Shown here piece after piece: positions 45,450 through 55,803 of a stretch of DNA of 64,000 bases. The first letter of the stretch is position 1; each line of letters begins with the position of its first letter. The translations under genes were made by a program, and so were the position numbers. Under the pieces are notes generated by a model that saw only the letters and a program-made list of their open reading frames with translations, did not search any database and was not told the DNA's origin. The stretch comes from Fen-1258 sp964441505 (GTDB lineage Bacteria; Bacteroidota; Ignavibacteria; Ignavibacteriales; Melioribacteraceae), in the NCBI GenBank assembly GCA_964441505.1, contig CAYTUV010000009.1:1-64000 (forward strand), given 5' to 3'.

Positions 45450-48206
45450 ATGTATCGGAAGAAATGGATTATCATTATCAATATTTTTCTTCAAGCGTTC
45501 TTTCTTCGGATAGAAGCGCAAACGCAAGATTCCATCTACTATAAGAATTTTGTCAAGCACTCTGACGGTTCATTCTGTACTCATACTGCACCTACGACGA
45601 CCTTTGTGTGCTATCTTAATGGGGATGAGAACAGAGCACTCACCGAGAATGCAGCCCGCTGGGGTTTATCACCCGATCCAAATATTGATGGTAAGGGCGT
45701 GTTTGGGGTTGAACTTGGTAATTTCACCAATCCAAATCTGAAAGTAGGGGATAGTGTATTCGTCCGCTTCACCTGCTACGCAAGTGGAGAACAGGGTGTG
45801 CTTTCCGACATGGTGAACAATATTCCGTTTGTGAGATTTCCACTTTTTTTGAATCTTGCTAAAAAAAATATTCCGCAGCGACCACAAAACTTGAAAATAT
45901 CGGTTAGCCTCGAAAGTCGGGTGCTTCAATGGGATTCATCTGCTGGTGCAACGTACACTGTGTATCGTCGAAATTTTTCTGATACATTATCAAATGGAAA
46001 GCCGCGTGGTCTATATGAGCGTCTTGCAGTAAATCTCACAACTACTACTTATGTTGATTCCTCCCACTTTGCGAGTTACTATCACGGATACACTGTTTTT
46101 GCTATATCGAGTGGTGGCGTTTACAGTGCCGCATCGAATGAAGTGTCTGAGCCCGACACGAATAGATTCCAACTCAGTGCCGTACCCGGCGCTACAACAG
46201 TTGCTCTTTCTTGGAGCCCCGTACCAGATTCGAACCACGTTGTGAAGGGCTACAATATTTATAGACGCACTGAAAATGGTACATACGGTCAACCGATTGG
46301 TTATAGCGGCTTGGATACAACATTCATCGTTTCCCGGCTCCCGCTCGGAACAAAATTTTTCTACAAGGTGAAAGGTAGAATTGATGCCGCAAAGGAGTTC
46401 GGTGAATCAAATGAAATCGCTGCAACTACCCTGAATTCGCGGGACGGGTTTTATACGTATGCAAACCTTAAAGTTGCTGTAGTGATTTATATGAATACCA
46501 ATCGCGGTTCCATCTCAAATTCTGAAGTAGTTAAGATTCGCAAGATGCTTGAAGTCGGAAGACTTTTTTATTGGCGGAATTCTTTAATGAAATTGAATAC
46601 ACCATTTACCTACTATTTTATTGATACCTACAAAGATTTTCCAAGCCGGAGTGATTATGCTGTGAGTCGAACGACGGATGATCTTGAAGCGCTGGGTGTA
46701 ATGAACACTCAGTATGATATTGTGTTTCGTATTTCTCGTGCAACCAGCGGGTATTGGTCATTCGGTGTGCTAAATTTGAATTTGCCTGGTCCCACCCGAA
46801 GTACAGGTTTTTCACATTCAGAGTGGCCGGTCGGGACAGGTGTTCAGTTCCCCATTTATCCACCCAATGTTGATTTCGGATTGAGTTGGATATTCATTCA
46901 CGAGGTTCAACACGCTATCGATGGGCTTTATGAAGCCAACAGTCAGCCTCAAATGTACCATGGCGATCAACCTGAAGAATTTCCTGTTGCCGCAGGCGAG
47001 CAACTGGATTTTCAAGCAAAGATGTTCCGTGATTTCACAGGGTACGAAAGGTTGTTGCCTCAATGGGGTGGAATACAAGAAGCGATTGATGGTGATAAGG
47101 ATGGATTTCCAGACAACGATCCGCTTCTACCGTTGGATGAAGCGCGTTTTGGCAGCAGCGCTCTTCAAGTTGATACCGATGGAGACGGCTACACCGATCG
47201 TCAGGAAGCTCTGGATGGAATTTACAGCGGGAGTAATCCTACCGACAGAGACACTGACCATGACGGCATTCCCGATGGTGACGATCCTTATCCGCGCTAT
47301 CCTGTGAACACTACTATTCCATCCTTTACTCCTACAATAGATGGTGTCATCGAAAGCGGATGGCATCTTGCAAATGACACGGTAAGTTTCTCTCAAATAA
47401 GCTACAATTCCAAACTATATCTTAATCACGACAAGAATTATTTGTATGTCGCAATCGACTTGATCAACGCAGGAACTCCACAACTACAGTTTGATTTTGG
47501 AGTGGATGGATGGTGGTGGGGAAGCGGAAATACTACCATGACGATTAATCGATCACAAGGTAAGTTCACAGAATTCCATACAAGGGATGCGAGCCCCGAT
47601 GTTCAGGCCTATGCCCGGTCGCTCAATATGGGCGGCGGAATGTGGGATGATGAGAGTGCATATCAACAAAAATATGGGCGGCGGGTAATTGACCCCTCAT
47701 TAGCTATCTTAAAAATCAATAACAGTGTTTCCGCATCTCAAATTGAAATGGCAATTCCCAAAAGCGATTACGGTGGACTCACATTAGCGAGTGGAAGCAA
47801 AATCGGATTAAACATTACATTCGATGCTATTAATTACGTTTCTGCGTACTGGGCATCAACCTTCGACCGATACAGTACTGTCACTTTTGTAATAGACAGC
47901 GCCGTTGGTGTGGATGGAGAGAACGCACAAGAAGGAATTGTCTCCACATTTTCGCTGGATCAAAACTACCCCAATCCATTCAATCCGAGAACAATGGTTA
48001 GTTATCAATTGCCGACAGACTGCTTTGTGACACTTAAGATATTTGACGTACTCGGGCGAGAAGTTGCGACGCTTGTGAATGAGCGAAAAGGAGCGGGAAG
48101 GTACAGCGTGGAATGGAAAGGAGAGAATCAACCAAGCGGAGTCTATCTTTACCGTATTCAGGCAGGAAGTTTTAATGAAACACGAAAGATGATATTGCTT
48201 CGGTAA
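45450..48206 (+). CDS. large multidomain T9SS cargo: Fn3, HExxH, TSP3, CBM9-like
   Basis: 918 residues. Signal peptide about 1-24. Then a module with LTENAARWG (about 50-137) that recurs in the next gene; two Fn3 domains (about 143-330, with YTVYRRNF); a region with HEVQHAIDGLYE (H484, E485, H488), a zincin-like motif; thrombospondin type 3 calcium repeats (about 550-617, DTDGDGYTD, DTDHDGIPDGDD); a CBM9/DOMON-like domain (about 620-805, starting TIDGVIESGW); and a T9SS type A domain (about 830-918, LDQNYPNPFNPR, ending RKMILLR). Likely surface-attached. Whether the zincin site is a peptidase is unclear; the substrate-binding modules favour a glycan role. Confidence 0.75.
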   Translation: MYRKKWIIIINIFLQAFFLRIEAQTQDSIYYKNFVKHSDGSFCTHTAPTTTFVCYLNGDENRALTENAARWGLSPDPNIDGKGVFGVELGNFTNPNLKVGDSVFVRFTCYASGEQGVLSDMVNNIPFVRFPLFLNLAKKNIPQRPQNLKISVSLESRVLQWDSSAGATYTVYRRNFSDTLSNGKPRGLYERLAVNLTTTTYVDSSHFASYYHGYTVFAISSGGVYSAASNEVSEPDTNRFQLSAVPGATTVALSWSPVPDSNHVVKGYNIYRRTENGTYGQPIGYSGLDTTFIVSRLPLGTKFFYKVKGRIDAAKEFGESNEIAATTLNSRDGFYTYANLKVAVVIYMNTNRGSISNSEVVKIRKMLEVGRLFYWRNSLMKLNTPFTYYFIDTYKDFPSRSDYAVSRTTDDLEALGVMNTQYDIVFRISRATSGYWSFGVLNLNLPGPTRSTGFSHSEWPVGTGVQFPIYPPNVDFGLSWIFIHEVQHAIDGLYEANSQPQMYHGDQPEEFPVAAGEQLDFQAKMFRDFTGYERLLPQWGGIQEAIDGDKDGFPDNDPLLPLDEARFGSSALQVDTDGDGYTDRQEALDGIYSGSNPTDRDTDHDGIPDGDDPYPRYPVNTTIPSFTPTIDGVIESGWHLANDTVSFSQISYNSKLYLNHDKNYLYVAIDLINAGTPQLQFDFGVDGWWWGSGNTTMTINRSQGKFTEFHTRDASPDVQAYARSLNMGGGMWDDESAYQQKYGRRVIDPSLAILKINNSVSASQIEMAIPKSDYGGLTLASGSKIGLNITFDAINYVSAYWASTFDRYSTVTFVIDSAVGVDGENAQEGIVSTFSLDQNYPNPFNPRTMVSYQLPTDCFVTLKIFDVLGREVATLVNERKGAGRYSVEWKGENQPSGVYLYRIQAGSFNETRKMILLR

Positions 48207-48233
48207 AAGGCAAATCATCTAATCCTCAATTCA

Positions 48234-50972
48234 ATGGAAAAATCATCGATGAAAAAATTAGTCATTCTTCTTGTAATCGCACAAGTTGTTGCATATGCTC
48301 AGCAGACGAAACCCTATCTTTCAAATCTCTCTGCAACCAAGAACTCGCCTCTTTATACAACATACGCCGCCGCAATGGAACGCTCAGAATTTACCCTTGA
48401 CGAGGGGTATCATTTCCTTTTTTACGATTCGACGCGCGGGGCAGATTTTATAACCGATAACGCCGGTGATTGGTCACTCGGTTTTCGGAAAGGAACAAAG
48501 TATGTTTCATCAATCAGCGAAATGTATAAAGAGCCCGTCATTACTGCATCATATCCGGATATAGTGAATTATAATTTTTATCCATTTGAAAACATCAAAA
48601 TTGATGTAATGTTTTTAGTGTACAACTCGCACACTGCCCTTCAGGATATAACAATTACAAATCTCGGTTCACAAAAAGCAGTCATCGATATTCTGCCTTA
48701 TCTACGAAACAATTACCGTTCATTCAACGAGGTGCAAATTCTCAAAGAGAAAAATACAATCACGTTTTCGCATGAAGAACTTCCCGATAGTTGGGTGCTT
48801 GACCATAAGGTGCCGTATGTTGACAAAGTGTATGATGCGTTTCTTTTCTCTGAGCCGATGGATAGGTATGCAAGTTTCAGAAGCTATAAATGGGGACCGG
48901 TGGAAATTCCTCAAAAGATTGAAATTGAAAAACAAGGTGCGTATGTAGTATGGGGAAGAATTTTACATAAGGATGGAGAGCGGTGTCGTCATCTTCCTCC
49001 TGCATTAAAAATGATGGTGATGTTGAATAACGACAAAAGTAGAATCCTTACAGAAAACGCACCACGATGGGGAAATACGGAAACGAATGTGAATGCCTAC
49101 AGTTTGTATGGTGCTGAACTCGGGAATTTCGGTACAGTGAAAATAGGGGATACCTTTACATATATTCTCTCATGTAAAGAATCGAATCAGGATGTTGTTA
49201 TCAATGGAACAGTCGCTGATACATCAAAAGGACACGATCAGCGAATCGATGCGAAGATGAATGATGTTACTTTGATTAATGTCCCGCAAGGTGTGAAACG
49301 CGATATTTGGGGAAGCGGGACAGAGTTGCGTTTGTATTGGAAAAAAGGTGAGTCTGGTATTAAATATAGTGTCTATCGTCGTGATTATTTTAAAAGCGGT
49401 TTTTATGAATTGATAGCTTCATCACTTGAACAACCTTTCTTTACGGATAAAAATATTCCTGATGATAAAGTATATGGCTATGTAGTTACAGCAGTTGACA
49501 CACGAGGACGAATGAGTATGCATTCGGATGAAGTAAACAATATCGAAGGAAGCGATTTTCTTACTGATGTTAAATATCCCGGTCAAGTAAAAGAAGACGC
49601 AAGAGATTTTGCAAAAATTATTTCTGCATCTAAGCGTTTTGAGATTGCCGCTGGCGCAACCGAACATCTACGCATTATTCGCACAGTGCGAAGACCGGCA
49701 GACGACGGGAATAAAACTATTGCAGAAGCGCAAAAATTATTTTCGGAAGATATAAATAAATATCTCACAGTAAACGAAAAACTATTTTCATCAATTCCGG
49801 CTCTGAAATTTGATAACCCTGACAAAGAAATGTTATACTGGACAGCATTTTCACTGATGCGTCAGGTAATGCTGCCGCCTGAAGGGGAAAGCAGTTACAA
49901 CTATTATGTATTTTCACGTGAACCGCAATGGGGATGGGGACACGGCGGACAAGTTTTCCATGAGAGTTTAACAATGCTTGCCTATGCGTTTATGGATAAC
50001 GTAAGTGCAATGAATTCTCAACGTGTATATCGAGAACGTCAACATGCAGATGGATATATCAACTACCGTACCGGTGCATTTCTCAACGAAACCATTCCGA
50101 ATGAAAATCAACTTACCACTTCTGCCCCATGGTATGCCTGGCAGAATTGGGAAGTTTATAAAATCACAAAGGATAAAAAATTTCTTGAAGAGATGTATAA
50201 ATCGAGCAAATCATTCTACAATTACTATGTAAAGAACAGAGACAGCGACATGGATGGGCTCTGTGAGTGGGGTGCCCATGCGGTTCTTGAAAGTGTTCGC
50301 GATGGAAAAGTTGCAGTGTGGGATGAAGTCGGTTGGCCCAGCAATTTTGAAGCGGTTGATTTGAATTCAATGTTAGTCATGGAAGAAAAATCTCTTGCTG
50401 CAATGGCTGTTGAACTTGGAGAAAAAAACGAAGCGGAAGTTTGGAAACAAAAAGCTGATACACGAACAAAAAAAATCAATGAGACAATGTGGGATGATTC
50501 AACCGGTTTCTATTATAATGTAGATAAAATGACAAACACATTCACTCACAAAAAATTAAACGACCTAAAGCGTGAAGAGATTATCGGCTTTCTTCCGCTC
50601 TGGGCTGGCATTGCGGATGAACAGCAAGCAAAAAAACTGGTGCAGAAGTTAACCGATCCAAAGAAATTCTGGCGCAAGTACGGTATACCGACACTTGCTG
50701 CCGATGACTCATATTATAATTCCAAAGGATATTGGAATGGACCTGTTTGGGTGCAGTGGAATTATCTAATAGAACGTGGTCTGATTGATTATGGATATAA
50801 AGCAGAAGCAAAAGAATTAGTAAATCGCGTTGCAGCAAATATGTTTGAACAACTGAAAAAAGATCATTTTTTTTGGGAGCTTTACAGCCCCGATGAACAA
50901 TGGGCAGGTTTCAACAAAACGTATATTTGGGCTGGTATTATTACACGAATGATGTTGAATGTGCAGCAATAA
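48234..50972 (+). CDS. exported six-hairpin glycosidase with inserted module-Fn3 cassette
   Basis: 912 residues; signal peptide begins at MKKLVILL (internal ATG 48249 is an alternative start). N-terminal beta-sandwich (about 25-250), inserted module with LTENAPRWG (260-350), Fn3 (351-437), linker, and an alpha/alpha-barrel catalytic region (530-912; GWGHGGQVFHESL, GLCEWGAHAVLE, RKYGIPTLAADDS, YWNGPVWVQWNYL). The barrel resembles trehalase/GH63-like six-hairpin glycosidases, but I cannot assign a CAZy family. The gene at 53628 is a paralog without the insertion. No T9SS tail, so probably periplasmic. Confidence 0.7.
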   Translation: MEKSSMKKLVILLVIAQVVAYAQQTKPYLSNLSATKNSPLYTTYAAAMERSEFTLDEGYHFLFYDSTRGADFITDNAGDWSLGFRKGTKYVSSISEMYKEPVITASYPDIVNYNFYPFENIKIDVMFLVYNSHTALQDITITNLGSQKAVIDILPYLRNNYRSFNEVQILKEKNTITFSHEELPDSWVLDHKVPYVDKVYDAFLFSEPMDRYASFRSYKWGPVEIPQKIEIEKQGAYVVWGRILHKDGERCRHLPPALKMMVMLNNDKSRILTENAPRWGNTETNVNAYSLYGAELGNFGTVKIGDTFTYILSCKESNQDVVINGTVADTSKGHDQRIDAKMNDVTLINVPQGVKRDIWGSGTELRLYWKKGESGIKYSVYRRDYFKSGFYELIASSLEQPFFTDKNIPDDKVYGYVVTAVDTRGRMSMHSDEVNNIEGSDFLTDVKYPGQVKEDARDFAKIISASKRFEIAAGATEHLRIIRTVRRPADDGNKTIAEAQKLFSEDINKYLTVNEKLFSSIPALKFDNPDKEMLYWTAFSLMRQVMLPPEGESSYNYYVFSREPQWGWGHGGQVFHESLTMLAYAFMDNVSAMNSQRVYRERQHADGYINYRTGAFLNETIPNENQLTTSAPWYAWQNWEVYKITKDKKFLEEMYKSSKSFYNYYVKNRDSDMDGLCEWGAHAVLESVRDGKVAVWDEVGWPSNFEAVDLNSMLVMEEKSLAAMAVELGEKNEAEVWKQKADTRTKKINETMWDDSTGFYYNVDKMTNTFTHKKLNDLKREEIIGFLPLWAGIADEQQAKKLVQKLTDPKKFWRKYGIPTLAADDSYYNSKGYWNGPVWVQWNYLIERGLIDYGYKAEAKELVNRVAANMFEQLKKDHFFWELYSPDEQWAGFNKTYIWAGIITRMMLNVQQ

Positions 50973-51046
50973 TTCTGTTAAAATCTGTGGCAAACGACAA
51001 GCGGAAACTACAATAATAATGCAAGTAGTGTAAAAGGAACAAAATT

Positions 51047-53578
51047 ATGAAACGAAGATTTTTAATTGAAGTTGTTGCTATTATAATTCTATGGATTCTG
51101 TGTGTTGAAATGAATGCTCAACAGACATCTATTACTCACAACTCCAATGGGCGAACAGATCTTCAATCTGCACTTTGGCCGCACTCATTTCCAGCACGAG
51201 TTCTTAATGGTTCAAACAAAGACCTTTTTGTTATGACATTAGGCGATGTTCAAACGACGGTTGCCGATGGTGTCTTCCATCCTTCCAGCGATCAGTTCGT
51301 TTTCAACAACGGACGCATTATCAAAAATTATTATCGCGATTCGCTTGGTATCAAATTCTATAAACCAATTGATAAATCGATATTTCCTCTTCCGCCTTCC
51401 GGTTGGTGCTCCTGGTATTATTATTTTCAAGAATTAAATGAAACTGAAATGCTTCTTAATGCTAAATGGGTTTCAAAGAATTTAAAAGACTTTGGTGCAA
51501 CGTATTTTCAAATTGATGATGGATGGCAGGGGAGTGGGCACGGATGGGGAGACAACCGCGACTGGACAACAATTGATAAACGTTTTTCAGGCGGAATGGA
51601 TAAACTTGCATCATCAATCAAATCGCTTGGATTAAAACCCGGCATCTGGCTTGCACCTCACGGGCAGAGCAACATTTCAGTTGTCAAAAATAATCCGCGT
51701 ACATTTCTTCTGCGTTCCGATGATTCTTCCGCATCCGATACGTGGGAAGGAAAATTCCTTCTTGATCCATCAACGACTGAATCACAGACATATCTCACAA
51801 ACCTTTTCTCAACTCTTTCGCGCTGGGGATACGAGTATTATAAAATTGATGGACAGCCGATTGTGATAAATGAGTACAGAAAGAAAAAATCATTCATGCG
51901 CAATCAATCGGGAAATGTGGATGAACTTTATCGTACAACTCTCAAAACAATTCATGATGCAATAGGGGAGAACAGTTACCTGCTTGGCTGTTGGGGTACG
52001 CCGGTTGAAGGAATTGGCATTATGAACGGTTCGCGTACCGGCGGTGACGTCTTACTTGGATGGGATGGATTTTTGGGTGCGGTGAACGCTACAATGAAGC
52101 GATATTACCTCCATAACATTGCTTGGTACTCCGATCCTGATGTGATGCTTTTACGCTCTCCTCTAACAATTGATCAAGCGCGTGCGTGGGCGACATTGCA
52201 GGGAATAACCGGACAGGCATTGATGTCAAGCGACCGGATGATGGATCTACCCGCTGAGCGAATCGAAATTTTGAAGCGCGTCTATCCCGCAGTGGATATT
52301 CGTCCGCTTGATCTTTTCCCATCCAAGAACCGAAAAAAAGTTTGGAATTTGAAGATAAAACACTTCGATCGAAATTATGATGTTGTCAGCATATTCAACT
52401 TCAATACAGATCAGACGAGCTATAATTTTTTAAAATGGTCTGAAATAGGTTTGCCTGATACCATTCCGGTTCATGTTTTTGATTTCTGGAATCAAGAATA
52501 TCTCGGGGCGTGGAAAAAAGGAATGAGCTTTGACGTTAATCCCACGAGTTGCAGGCTATTGACTTTATTGCCGGACAACGGAAAGATTCAACTTATTTCA
52601 ACCAATCGGCACATCTCACAAGGTTGGATTGATTTAAAATCCATCAACTTTGATGAAAAAAAATCTGTTTTCAACGGAACAAGTAAAGTTGTCGAGAATG
52701 ATTCTTATGAACTTCGATTTGTTTTTCCGCACGGTACAAACTTCGAAATCAAAAATGCAACGGCAGAAAAACTTCCGGTGAAAATATCGAATCATCAGGG
52801 TTGGGCAACCGTACAATTCACTTCTCCGAAAACAGCTGAGGTAACCTGGCAGGTCAGTTTTCAACCTGCAGCCTTCTATCATTTCCCAGTAAAAAAACCT
52901 TACGGTCTCTCCTATGAGCAGGTCGGATTGGACGGTGCAAATATCCGGTGGAACGCGCACGAGTATATCCATTCCGAATACCAAGTGTTATTAAATGGGG
53001 AATTGTTCGGTTACACACTCAACCCCATCTTCCCTCTGCGCAATCTCATCGCTGATAAAACGTACGACATTGAAGTCCGTACAGTATGGGAAAGCGGTGC
53101 GTTGAGCAGCGAAGGGGAAAAGTTGTCGCTTTCGTTATCTTCGGTGTTGCTGGATGAAGTCTTGCTGTCGGAAGTTGAGCCGTCGTCAGCAACAATCGGA
53201 TGGGGAACAATTGGAGTGAATCGGTCGGTCAGCGGCAAGACATTGTCGGTTGGTAGCGTAAAGTATTCAAAAGGTATCGGCACGCACGCCGATTCGGACA
53301 TTGAGTATCGAGTGCATGGATTGTATTCCATGTTCACAGCGCGCGTCGGAGTTGATGACGGCAATGAAAGTGATCGAGGCAGTGTGGAATTCAGCGTGCT
53401 GGGAGACGATAAAGAACTGTGGCGCAGTGGTATAATGAAGAGATTGGATTCTTTGAAAGTTGTCAATATCGGCATCAAGGGTGTTCGTACACTTATCCTT
53501 CGTGTTACAAACGCCGGCGATGGGAATGATTACGATCATGCAGATTGGATCGACCCGAGAGTTATAAAAGCAAAGTAA
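51047..53578 (+). CDS. alpha-galactosidase-like glycoside hydrolase (GH27/36 type) with NPCBM
   Basis: 843 residues. Signal peptide about 1-25 (ending MNAQ). The (beta/alpha)8 domain begins PLPPSGWCSWYYYF (about 115) and shows YFQIDDGWQ (153-161), the probable nucleophile D268 in YYKIDGQP and the probable acid/base D335 in SRTGGDV, as in clan GH-D alpha-galactosidases. The usual large GH36 N-terminal supersandwich is reduced to about 90 residues. A beta-sandwich (about 480-600), an Fn3-like stretch and a C-terminal NPCBM domain (about 700-843) follow. Predicted to release alpha-linked galactose; GalT encoded nearby agrees. Confidence 0.8.
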   Translation: MKRRFLIEVVAIIILWILCVEMNAQQTSITHNSNGRTDLQSALWPHSFPARVLNGSNKDLFVMTLGDVQTTVADGVFHPSSDQFVFNNGRIIKNYYRDSLGIKFYKPIDKSIFPLPPSGWCSWYYYFQELNETEMLLNAKWVSKNLKDFGATYFQIDDGWQGSGHGWGDNRDWTTIDKRFSGGMDKLASSIKSLGLKPGIWLAPHGQSNISVVKNNPRTFLLRSDDSSASDTWEGKFLLDPSTTESQTYLTNLFSTLSRWGYEYYKIDGQPIVINEYRKKKSFMRNQSGNVDELYRTTLKTIHDAIGENSYLLGCWGTPVEGIGIMNGSRTGGDVLLGWDGFLGAVNATMKRYYLHNIAWYSDPDVMLLRSPLTIDQARAWATLQGITGQALMSSDRMMDLPAERIEILKRVYPAVDIRPLDLFPSKNRKKVWNLKIKHFDRNYDVVSIFNFNTDQTSYNFLKWSEIGLPDTIPVHVFDFWNQEYLGAWKKGMSFDVNPTSCRLLTLLPDNGKIQLISTNRHISQGWIDLKSINFDEKKSVFNGTSKVVENDSYELRFVFPHGTNFEIKNATAEKLPVKISNHQGWATVQFTSPKTAEVTWQVSFQPAAFYHFPVKKPYGLSYEQVGLDGANIRWNAHEYIHSEYQVLLNGELFGYTLNPIFPLRNLIADKTYDIEVRTVWESGALSSEGEKLSLSLSSVLLDEVLLSEVEPSSATIGWGTIGVNRSVSGKTLSVGSVKYSKGIGTHADSDIEYRVHGLYSMFTARVGVDDGNESDRGSVEFSVLGDDKELWRSGIMKRLDSLKVVNIGIKGVRTLILRVTNAGDGNDYDHADWIDPRVIKAK

Positions 53579-53627
53579 CGGTCTTATCCCGAACAAAAGT
53601 TGAGATATTTCATAAAGGAGAATGGTT

Positions 53628-55784
53628 GTGAATTCATTTAAAATGTCATTTCTGATTCTGATTGTTTCGCTTTTCCTTTGTGGGAAAAGTAATTCGCAGG
53701 TGACAGTGCGTGATGAATTTTTAAAACTCAATGCAAAAACTAATGATCCGCTCTTTACAAATTACGCGGCTGCGATTTCACGGTCAAGGTTTTTTGCTGA
53801 TAAATCATACTTTATGAACTATTTCACTTCAGACAAACCGATCACATACTCCAGCCAATATGCCGGAGATTTCACTGTGATTTGGAAAGTGAACAACATT
53901 GTAATTAGTAAGATTCGTGATTACGCTAAACAACCCATCGTCATCGCATCGTTTCCTGATATGGCTATTTTGGAATATGAGCCGTTCCCAAATATAAAGG
54001 TGCAGGAAGTATTTTTTGTTTATACTTCAGGGTCAGCGATTATTGAACAAACTATCGAAAACACAGGGGGCATTCCGTATGATATTTTGCTTTATCCGTT
54101 AGTTTATAAACCGGAAGATTCGCTGCAAATTCTGCGGTATGATGAATCAAATCAGGGGTATGTTTTTACACATCATGAACCATACGAACGATTGCACAGC
54201 AATCTGTATAAGGAACGTGGTTATCCGTCTGATTTCCGGAACTTGCTTTCGTGTAACACTTCTCTTCAAAGTTACGGCGCAGATAATTTGTGCGATCTTG
54301 ATCAGTTTTACTTTGATATAAAACGTTTGAGCAAAGTTCACGAAAATGTAACTGCACTTAACGAACAAAAAAGTGGATTTGTTAACGCTGCGGCACTGCA
54401 AAAAAATATAAAACTTCAACCAAAAGAAAAAATATCCGTCCGTTTTATTCGATCTGTTCAAGATGAACGAAATCCTGAAAATGAATTGATTACAGATGCA
54501 AAATCTGCCAAAACAATCAATCTACAAAAATATGTGGATGAAAATATTGAGTTATTCAAAACTATTCCGCGAATAAAATTTAAAACAGAAAAAGAAAAAA
54601 TGGTTTACATAGGCGCTTTAAATCTTGTGCGTCAATGCATGCTTCCTCCAAGTGGACAAACAACACATAATTTTTATGCTTTTTCACGCAATCCTGTATG
54701 GGGCTGGGGGCATGGGCATCAAGTAATGCATGAATCACTATCGATGATTCCTTATGCTTATCTTGACCCAATATCAGCACAGGCATCTCAGCGGGTTTAT
54801 CTCGAACAGCAATATGAAGATGGATTGATAGCATACCGTCATGGACCTCGTGGTCCGCAAGTTTACCCGCATGAAGGAATTCCTTCAACATCTGCGCCGT
54901 TTTTTTCATGGACTAACTGGGAGATTTATAGTGTAAGCAAAGATAAAATATTCTTAAAAGAATGTTATGATGCCGGCTCGAAGTACATCCGCTATCTCGA
55001 AAAAGAACGGGATCAGGATCAGGATGGAATGTATGAATGGGGACCGTATGGAATAATAGAAAATGTTCGTGACGGATGGAATGTAGTCTTTCAATTATTT
55101 TCTGAAGGAACGGATGAAGGAAGAGATATTTCCCACGAACTTGATGTTCTCGATTTGACATCGGAAGTTGCTGATGAAATGTTTTATCTCAAATCTATGG
55201 CAAAGGAGTTAGGTGATACTTCAGGTATACGCGAGTGGACAGAAAAATTTGATAAGACTGCAAAGCTTATCAATAAATATATGTGGGACAAAAAAGATAA
55301 ATTCTATTATAATGTTTCCATGGCAGATAATTCGTTTGAGTTTGAAGGCGCAAGTCTAAAACGAAAAGAACTTATCGGTTTTTTACCAATGTGGGCACAC
55401 GTTGCAACCAAAGAGCAGGCAAATGAACTTGTAAAACATCTAACGAATGAAAAGTCATTCTGGCGGAAATATGGAATCCCGACGTTAGCCGCAGATGATC
55501 CTAATTTTACGCCGTTCGTTGACGGCTGCTGTCGATGGAATGGTGCAGTATGGCTGCTGTGGGACTACATGGTAATGGTAGGATTACAAAATTATGGATA
55601 CGATAAACTTGCCCGACAAGTCGCAGATAAAATGATGCTTGCAGTTACAACACAGCTTGAAATTAATCATCACTTCTGGGAATCTTATAGTCCGGATTAT
55701 CCTGTGCAGGAAAGTCCGTCAAATTATATATGGGACTCTATTATGGCGAAAGTATTGATTGAAATGTATGCGAAGAACAAATAA
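53628..55784 (+). CDS. exported six-hairpin glycosidase, paralog of the enzyme at 48234
   Basis: About 718 residues. The ribosome site aaaggag ends 1 base before an ATG at 53622 but 7 bases before GTG at 53628, so GTG is chosen. Signal peptide up to NSQ. N-terminal beta-sandwich (about 25-290) and alpha/alpha-barrel (about 320-718) with RNPVWGWGHGHQVMHESL, GMYEWGPYGIIE, RKYGIPTLAADDP and NHHFWESYSPD line up with the paralog, minus the module-Fn3 insertion. Family not recognised. Specificity unknown; position suggests the same glycan. Confidence 0.7.
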   Translation: MNSFKMSFLILIVSLFLCGKSNSQVTVRDEFLKLNAKTNDPLFTNYAAAISRSRFFADKSYFMNYFTSDKPITYSSQYAGDFTVIWKVNNIVISKIRDYAKQPIVIASFPDMAILEYEPFPNIKVQEVFFVYTSGSAIIEQTIENTGGIPYDILLYPLVYKPEDSLQILRYDESNQGYVFTHHEPYERLHSNLYKERGYPSDFRNLLSCNTSLQSYGADNLCDLDQFYFDIKRLSKVHENVTALNEQKSGFVNAAALQKNIKLQPKEKISVRFIRSVQDERNPENELITDAKSAKTINLQKYVDENIELFKTIPRIKFKTEKEKMVYIGALNLVRQCMLPPSGQTTHNFYAFSRNPVWGWGHGHQVMHESLSMIPYAYLDPISAQASQRVYLEQQYEDGLIAYRHGPRGPQVYPHEGIPSTSAPFFSWTNWEIYSVSKDKIFLKECYDAGSKYIRYLEKERDQDQDGMYEWGPYGIIENVRDGWNVVFQLFSEGTDEGRDISHELDVLDLTSEVADEMFYLKSMAKELGDTSGIREWTEKFDKTAKLINKYMWDKKDKFYYNVSMADNSFEFEGASLKRKELIGFLPMWAHVATKEQANELVKHLTNEKSFWRKYGIPTLAADDPNFTPFVDGCCRWNGAVWLLWDYMVMVGLQNYGYDKLARQVADKMMLAVTTQLEINHHFWESYSPDYPVQESPSNYIWDSIMAKVLIEMYAKNK

Positions 55785-55803
55785 TTAGTCTTGGTAGTTT
55801 AAA

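Noticed and set aside
47856..48218. 120-residue minus-strand open frame
   Set aside because: Antisense to the conserved T9SS sorting domain of the 45450 gene.
53622..53627. ATG start of the second six-hairpin enzyme
   Set aside because: Only one base separates it from the ribosome site; the in-frame GTG at 53628 has normal 7-base spacing.
53011..53731. Two ~155-residue minus-strand open frames at the end of the alpha-galactosidase-like gene
   Set aside because: They overlap the NPCBM-coding region in the opposite strand and show no recognisable domain; codon-frame shadows.
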